The notes under the pieces: generated by a model
Database searches by the model: none
Told to the model about the DNA's origin: nothing
What the model saw: only the letters and a program-made list of their open reading frames with translations
Made by a program: the position numbers and the translations under genes
Assembly: GCF_031181555.1 (NCBI RefSeq)
Contig: NZ_JAPSKQ010000026.1
Coordinates: 1-35,620, forward strand
Origin: Streptomyces sp.
Lineage (GTDB): Bacteria; Actinomycetota; Actinomycetes; Streptomycetales; Streptomycetaceae
DNA length: 35,620 bases
Direction of reading: 5' to 3'
Shown: positions 31,344 through 35,620 of the stretch, piece after piece
Position numbering within the stretch: the stretch's first letter is position 1
How the letters are laid out: every line of letters starts with the position of its first letter

Positions 31344-33224
31344 ATGCAGATCCAAGACCTTCCGTATCCCGACCCGGGCGTGCCCGACGCGCGCTCCGGT
31401 CCCCGATTCCTGTGGTGGCTCTTCCGAAACCAACTGTCCGGACAGCTCACGTCGTTGGCCTGGGGGTTGCTGCACTTCGCCTCCGTCGCCTCGCTGCCGT
31501 TCTGCGTCGGTGTCGCCGTCCAGGCCGCGGTCGACCGCTCCGGCGGCCGGCTCGCGCTGGCCGGCGGCCTGATGGCGCTGGCCTGCGCCGGCAACGCGGT
31601 CGGTGACACCTTCCTGCACCGCGCCGCCGTGACCAACTGGATCACCGCCGCCGCCCGCGTCCAGCAACTGCTGGCCCGCAAGGCCGCGACGCTGGGTTCG
31701 GCGCTGACGCGACGCGTCGCGGCCGGTGAGGTCGTGGCCGTCTCCACCGGTGACGTCGAGAAGATCGGCTGGTTCGTGGAGGCCCTGTCGCGGTTCACCG
31801 CGGCGGCGGTCACCATCGTGCTGGTCTGCGTGGGCCTGGTCCTCTACCAGCCGGCGCTCGGTGTGGTCGTGGCCGTGGGTCTGCCCGTGCTGGCGATCGC
31901 GGTGCTGCCGCTGCTGCCGCGCGCCACCCGGCGGGCCGACGTGCAGCGCGAGAAGGCCGGCCGGGCCACCGAACTCGCCTCGGACACCGTCGCCGGGCTG
32001 CGGGTGCTGCGCGGCATCGGCGGTGAGGAACTGTTCCTCGACCGCTACCGCCGCGCCTCCCAGGAGGTCCGTCACGCCGCCGTGCGCAGCGCGCGCATGT
32101 GGTCCCTGATCGCCGCGATCCAGGTGCTGCTGCCGGGTCTCCTGCTGATCACGGTGGTCTGCTACGGCGTCCACCTCGCCCGCCAGGGCCGGATCGGCGT
32201 CGGTGAACTGGTCACCGTCTACAGCTCGGTCATGGTGCTCACCTATCCGCTGCGCCATTTCGAGGAGATCGCGATGGCCTACTCCTTCTCGCGCCCCTCG
32301 GCCAAGCGGGCCGCGGGCGTGCTGTCGCTGGAGCGGGCCACGGACACCGCGGGATCGCGTGCCGCCGAGACCCCCGCCGGCGACCTGTACGACCCGGCGA
32401 CCGGTCTGCTCGCCCCCGCGGGCCGGCTCACCGCCGTGGTGTGCGGGGACCCGGACGCGGCGGGGCGCCTGGCCGAACGGCTCGGCGGGCACGCCACGCA
32501 GCAGGGCACCTCGGTGCTGCTCGGCGGGGTACCGCTCGACGAGCTGCCGCTGGACTGCGCCCGCAGCGCCGTCCTCGTGCAGGACAAGGACCCGGTGCTG
32601 CTGTCCGGCACCCTGCGCGAACTGCTCGACGTGCCCGCGTCCGGTGCCGTCGGCCCGCACGAGGCGCTGGACGCCGCACAGTGCGGGGACGTGCTGGCGG
32701 CACTGGTGCAGGGCTCGCTGGGCGCCGAGGACCCGATGGACGCGCGGATCACCGAACGCGGACGGTCCCTGTCGGGCGGCCAGCGCCAGCGGCTCGCGCT
32801 GGCCCGGTCGCTGATCACCGACCCGGAGGTGCTCGTCCTGGACGAGCCGACCTCGGCCGTCGACTCGCACACCGAGGCCCGTATCGCCGAGGGCGTGCGC
32901 GCACTGCGGGAAGGGCGCACCACCGTGGTGTTCACCTCCTCCCCGCTGCTGCTGGACCGCGCGGACCGGGTCGTGTTCCTGCACGGCGACACGGTCGCCG
33001 CCGTCGGCGGCCACCGCGAGCTGGTGCGCACCGAGCCCCGGTACCGGACCGTGGTGACACGCGAGACGGAGGAGGAGGTCCTGGCGGCCGGCGCCCCGTA
33101 CGGGGACCGGGCGCTCGGGAAGGGTCCGCTCGACGAGGGCGCACCCGAGCGGGACGGCGTACTGCGCGAGAACGACGTACTGGACCGGCTGGAAGAGCTG
33201 GAAGAGATCGAGGAGACAGCATGA
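31344..33224 (+). CDS. ABC half-exporter subunit A, degenerate Walker A and H-loop
   Basis: This 626-residue half-transporter has about six membrane helices (about residues 35-320: LAWGLLHFASVASLPFCVGVAVQA, FTAAAVTIVLVCVGLVLYQPALGVVVAVGLPVLAIAVLPLL) and a C-terminal ATPase domain. The Walker A position reads CGDPDAAGR (367-375) with no G-K-S/T, and the H-loop position reads TSSPLL. The signature LSGGQRQRLALAR (476-488) and Walker B VLVLDEPTSAVD are intact. It cannot form a complete ATP site by itself. It overlaps the next gene by ATGA, so the two are co-translated and should form a heterodimer. ATG 31344 is chosen because the upstream reading is low-complexity; the ribosome-binding site is weak (GGGAC). 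The C-terminal 45 residues are very acidic. Confidence 0.88.
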   Translation: MQIQDLPYPDPGVPDARSGPRFLWWLFRNQLSGQLTSLAWGLLHFASVASLPFCVGVAVQAAVDRSGGRLALAGGLMALACAGNAVGDTFLHRAAVTNWITAAARVQQLLARKAATLGSALTRRVAAGEVVAVSTGDVEKIGWFVEALSRFTAAAVTIVLVCVGLVLYQPALGVVVAVGLPVLAIAVLPLLPRATRRADVQREKAGRATELASDTVAGLRVLRGIGGEELFLDRYRRASQEVRHAAVRSARMWSLIAAIQVLLPGLLLITVVCYGVHLARQGRIGVGELVTVYSSVMVLTYPLRHFEEIAMAYSFSRPSAKRAAGVLSLERATDTAGSRAAETPAGDLYDPATGLLAPAGRLTAVVCGDPDAAGRLAERLGGHATQQGTSVLLGGVPLDELPLDCARSAVLVQDKDPVLLSGTLRELLDVPASGAVGPHEALDAAQCGDVLAALVQGSLGAEDPMDARITERGRSLSGGQRQRLALARSLITDPEVLVLDEPTSAVDSHTEARIAEGVRALREGRTTVVFTSSPLLLDRADRVVFLHGDTVAAVGGHRELVRTEPRYRTVVTRETEEEVLAAGAPYGDRALGKGPLDEGAPERDGVLRENDVLDRLEELEEIEETA

Positions 33225-35002
33225 TCGGCGTGGCGCCACCGGCCTACGACCCGGCGGCCCCGACCACGGCCGGCACCCTGCCCGTGGGCGCCCCCGCGAC
33301 CGTCCGCGCCTACGTGACCGAGCTGCTGCGCCGGCACCGGCGGGCCTTCCTGCTGCTGATCACCGTGAACACCGTGGCCGTGGTCGCCTCGATGGTCGGC
33401 CCCTACCTGCTGGGTGACCTGGTGGAGCGGGTCTCGGACCGGACGCGGGAGCTGCACCTGGGGCTCACGGCCACGCTGTTCGTGCTGGCGCTGGTCGTCC
33501 AGGCGGTGTTCGTCCGGCAGGTGCGGCTGCGCGGGGCGATGCTCGGCGAGCGGATGCTGGCCGACCTCCGTGAGGACTTCCTGGTGCGGTCGGTCCGACT
33601 GCCGCCGGGTGTGCTGGAGCGGGCGGGCACGGGTGATCTGCTGTCGCGGATCACGACCGACATCGACCGGCTCGGCAACGCCATGCGCGAGGCCGTGCCC
33701 CAGCTGGCCATCGGCGTGGTGTGGGTCGTCCTGCTGCTGGGCGGGCTGGTCGTCACGGCGCCCGAGCTGGCACCGGCGGTCCTGGTGGCCGTACCGCTGC
33801 TGGTGGCCGGCTGCCGCTGGTACTTCCGGCGGGCGCCGGCCGCCTACCGCTCGGAGGCGGCCGGGTACGCCGCCGTGGCCGCCGCACTCGCCGAGACCGT
33901 GGACGCGGGGCGGACCGTCGAGGCCCACCGCCTCGGCGCGCGCCGCGTGGCGCTGTCGGACCGGCGGATCAGGGAGTGGACGGCCTGGGAGCGTTACACG
34001 CTCTGGCTGCGCTCGGTGCTCTTCCCCGTCGTCAACATCACGCACGTGACCGTGCTCGGCTCGGTGCTGATGATCGGCGGTGTGTTCGTCCTGCAGGGCT
34101 GGATCGGTGTCGGCCAGCTGACCACGGGCGCCCTGATCGCGCAGATGCTCGTCGACCCGGTGGGGCTGATCCTGCGGTGGTACGACGAACTGCAGGTGGC
34201 CCAGGTGTCACTGGCCCGGCTGGTCGGGGTCCGGGACATCGAGCCCGACGCCGGTGACGCCGCTCTGGTCCCCGACGGGCGCCGGGTGCGGGCGGAGCGG
34301 GTGCGCTTCGGCTACCGCGAGGGCGTGGACGTCCTGCGCAAGGTGTCGCTCGAGGTCGCCCCGGGGACCAGGCTGGCACTGGTCGGCCCGTCGGGGGCGG
34401 GCAAGTCCACCCTGGGCCGGCTGCTCGCCGGGATCTACGCGCCCGGGGACGGCCGGGTCACCCTGGGCGACGCCGAGCTGTCGCGGATGACGGCGGAACG
34501 GGTCCGGACGCACGTGGCCCTGGTCAACCAGGAGCACCACGTCTTCGTGGGCTCGCTGCGCGACAACCTGCGGCTCGCCCGGACGGACGCCGAGGACGCC
34601 GAGCTGTGGGCGGCGCTGGGCGCGGTCGACGCGGACGGGTGGGCGCGTGCGCTCGACGACGGCCTGGACACCGAGGTCGGCTCGGGCGGCCTGCCGCTCA
34701 CGCCGGCCCAGGCCCAGCAGATCGCCCTGGCCCGGCTGGTGCTGGCCGATCCGCACACACTGGTCCTGGACGAGGCGACCTCGCTGCTCGACCCGCGCGC
34801 GGCGCGTCACCTGGAGCGCTCCCTGGCCCGCGTCCTGGACGGCCGGACCGTCGTCGCCATCGCCCACCGCCTGCACACCGCCCACGACGCGGACGTCATC
34901 GCCGTCGTGGAGAACGGCCGCATCAGCGAACTCGGCAGCCACGACGAGCTGGTCGCCGCGGACGGGGCGTACGCGGCGCTGTGGCGGTCCTGGCACGGAT
35001 GA
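33221..35002 (+). CDS. ABC half-exporter subunit B, degenerate signature motif
   Basis: This 593-residue half-transporter is the partner of the preceding subunit (ATGA overlap at 33221-33224). It has about six membrane helices in residues 35-310 (LLLITVNTVAVVASMVGPYLL, LTATLFVLALVVQAVFV, AIGVVWVVLLLGGLVV, VTVLGSVLMIGGVFVLQGWIG). The ATPase domain contains an intact Walker A GPSGAGKST (389-397), Walker B LVLDEATSLLD and H-loop IAHRL (His549). Its signature, however, is PLTPAQAQQIALAR in place of LSGGQ (493-497). The pattern is the exact complement of subunit A, leaving one composite ATP site. The substrate is unknown. A terminator follows 20 nt after the stop. Confidence 0.9.
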   Translation: MIGVAPPAYDPAAPTTAGTLPVGAPATVRAYVTELLRRHRRAFLLLITVNTVAVVASMVGPYLLGDLVERVSDRTRELHLGLTATLFVLALVVQAVFVRQVRLRGAMLGERMLADLREDFLVRSVRLPPGVLERAGTGDLLSRITTDIDRLGNAMREAVPQLAIGVVWVVLLLGGLVVTAPELAPAVLVAVPLLVAGCRWYFRRAPAAYRSEAAGYAAVAAALAETVDAGRTVEAHRLGARRVALSDRRIREWTAWERYTLWLRSVLFPVVNITHVTVLGSVLMIGGVFVLQGWIGVGQLTTGALIAQMLVDPVGLILRWYDELQVAQVSLARLVGVRDIEPDAGDAALVPDGRRVRAERVRFGYREGVDVLRKVSLEVAPGTRLALVGPSGAGKSTLGRLLAGIYAPGDGRVTLGDAELSRMTAERVRTHVALVNQEHHVFVGSLRDNLRLARTDAEDAELWAALGAVDADGWARALDDGLDTEVGSGGLPLTPAQAQQIALARLVLADPHTLVLDEATSLLDPRAARHLERSLARVLDGRTVVAIAHRLHTAHDADVIAVVENGRISELGSHDELVAADGAYAALWRSWHG

Positions 35003-35021
35003 GCGGTGCCCGCGGAGCGGG

Positions 35022-35040
35022 ACGGCCCCGGACGGGCCGT
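35022..35040 (+). terminator. Terminator after the ABC pair
   Basis: ACGGCCC at 35022-35028 pairs with GGGCCGT at 35034-35040 with a 5-nt loop, 20 nt after the subunit B stop codon. Confidence 0.65.
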
Positions 35041-35620
35041 GGGTACGGCTGCCCGATCCCCGCTCGGGACCGGCCGACCGCACCGGGCCTGCGCGCGGAG
35101 CCGGCGCCTCCCCGGCGCGGCGCCCGCCGTCGGCTCCGCGGGCCGGCTCGGGCCGGAAGCGCCGGCCCGAGGCCGTCGAGGGCCGCGAGGAGGCCGGGGC
35201 GGTGGGATGCCGGCCGACGGCCGCCTCGGAGCCGGCGGCGCTTCACCGGGCGGCCCGGAGCGGCCCGTGCCGGGGCCGGACGTCGCTCGGTCCGGGCAGC
35301 AGGCGGTCCGGGTGCCGAAGCCCCGGACGGCCGGTGCCCCGGGCAACGCGCGGTTTCCGGCAGGGGGCGCGGTTCCCGGTGGGGCGCGGCGGGACCGGGG
35401 TCCGGCCTCCCGGGCGGCGGGCCCCGGTCCCACCGCCCGGCCGTGAGCGGAGCCGCCCGCCCCGGGCCCGGGGCGGGACGGAGGCGTGGCCCCGCCGGGG
35501 CGTGCCGTTGCGCGGTGGGGAACACCGGTGGAAGGCTGGAGTCAGGCACCGGCTCGGGGAACGCCCGGGGCCCGGCGGACCGGGCACGGGCGGCGCCAGT
35601 GCCCCGTGCAGCGGCGGCCC
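35041..35620. other. Hairpin-rich non-coding end of the window
   Basis: No reading frame here looks protein-like; all translations are R/P/G/A low complexity. It contains perfect inverted repeats: CGCGGAGCCG (35094-35103) with 35131-35140; CTCGGGCCGG (35147-35156) with 35162-35171 and a 5-nt loop; CCGGAC (35276-35281) with 35290-35295. The last 100 bases, slightly less GC-rich, may hold the promoter of a gene beyond the window. Confidence 0.5.

Noticed and set aside
28753..35002. A natural-product biosynthetic or antibiotic cluster around the ABC exporters
   Set aside because: No biosynthetic enzymes (PKS, NRPS, lanthipeptide synthetase, terpene cyclase) are present. Only exporters, a MarR regulator and housekeeping-type genes are seen.

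Overview
The window is chromosomal DNA from a Streptomyces-type actinomycete. GC content is very high with strong G/C bias at third codon positions, GTG starts are frequent, and many genes have Streptomyces-like products. These include a PL3 pectate lyase, a Tat-exported DUF1680 glycosidase, a SCO0854-type TerD-fold protein, DUF5997, tandem UspA proteins and heterodimeric ABC exporters. The family-1 uracil-DNA glycosylase closely resembles, from memory, S. coelicolor SCO1114. No rRNA, tRNA, CRISPR array, transposase or phage gene was seen. It reads as stable chromosome carrying many regulators, secreted enzymes and stress genes, not as a mobile island.

Layout. 1-1.0 kb: a secreted pectate lyase, then a strong bidirectional hairpin. 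1.0-3.5 kb: a PaaX-family regulator divergent from an AidB-type acyl-CoA dehydrogenase. 3.8-6.8 kb: a probable operon of a BNR/Asp-box propeller protein, uracil-DNA glycosylase and a BadF/GlcNAc-kinase-type ATPase, preceded by a match to the PafBC (RecA-independent) DNA-damage promoter. 6.8-7.8 kb: a leaderless CbiX-like protein without the expected metal-binding histidines. 7.9-10.6 kb (minus strand): a lactonase-type propeller gene with a DasR-like box upstream, and a FUSC-type membrane protein preceded by an in-frame small ORF. 10.6-12 kb: a divergent Lrp/AsnC regulator and a HAD phosphatase. 12-15 kb: a large Tat-exported DUF1680 (GH127/GH146-like) enzyme with a LamG-type domain inserted in its barrel. 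15-17 kb: a DUF4142 protein and a divergent leaderless pair (HTH-less LysR effector domain / DUF5997).

17-22 kb: a TerD-fold protein, hypothetical proteins, and a MerR protein fused to two DNA polymerase III beta-clamp domains behind a classic 19-bp-spacer MerR promoter. 22-26 kb: a KhtT/KhtU-like cation/proton antiporter operon divergent from two tandem UspA proteins. 26-28.7 kb: a YjbQ protein, a flavoprotein monooxygenase carrying an in-frame palindromic repeat, and a short MltG-like protein. 28.7-35 kb: a canonical ABC half-exporter divergent from a leaderless MarR gene, then an overlapping ABC half-exporter pair whose nucleotide-binding defects are exactly complementary. The last 600 bases are a hairpin-rich non-coding stretch.

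How it fits together. Much of the window is stress and surface biology. The DNA-repair theme (AidB, Ung, PafBC-like promoter) sits next to a carbohydrate theme (pectate lyase, DUF1680 enzyme, GlcNAc-kinase-like protein, DasR-like box). Several regulator/target pairs are divergent and share inverted repeats: PaaX/AidB, Lrp/FUSC and MarR/ABC. All functional statements come from reading sequence and recalled family knowledge; no database search was run.
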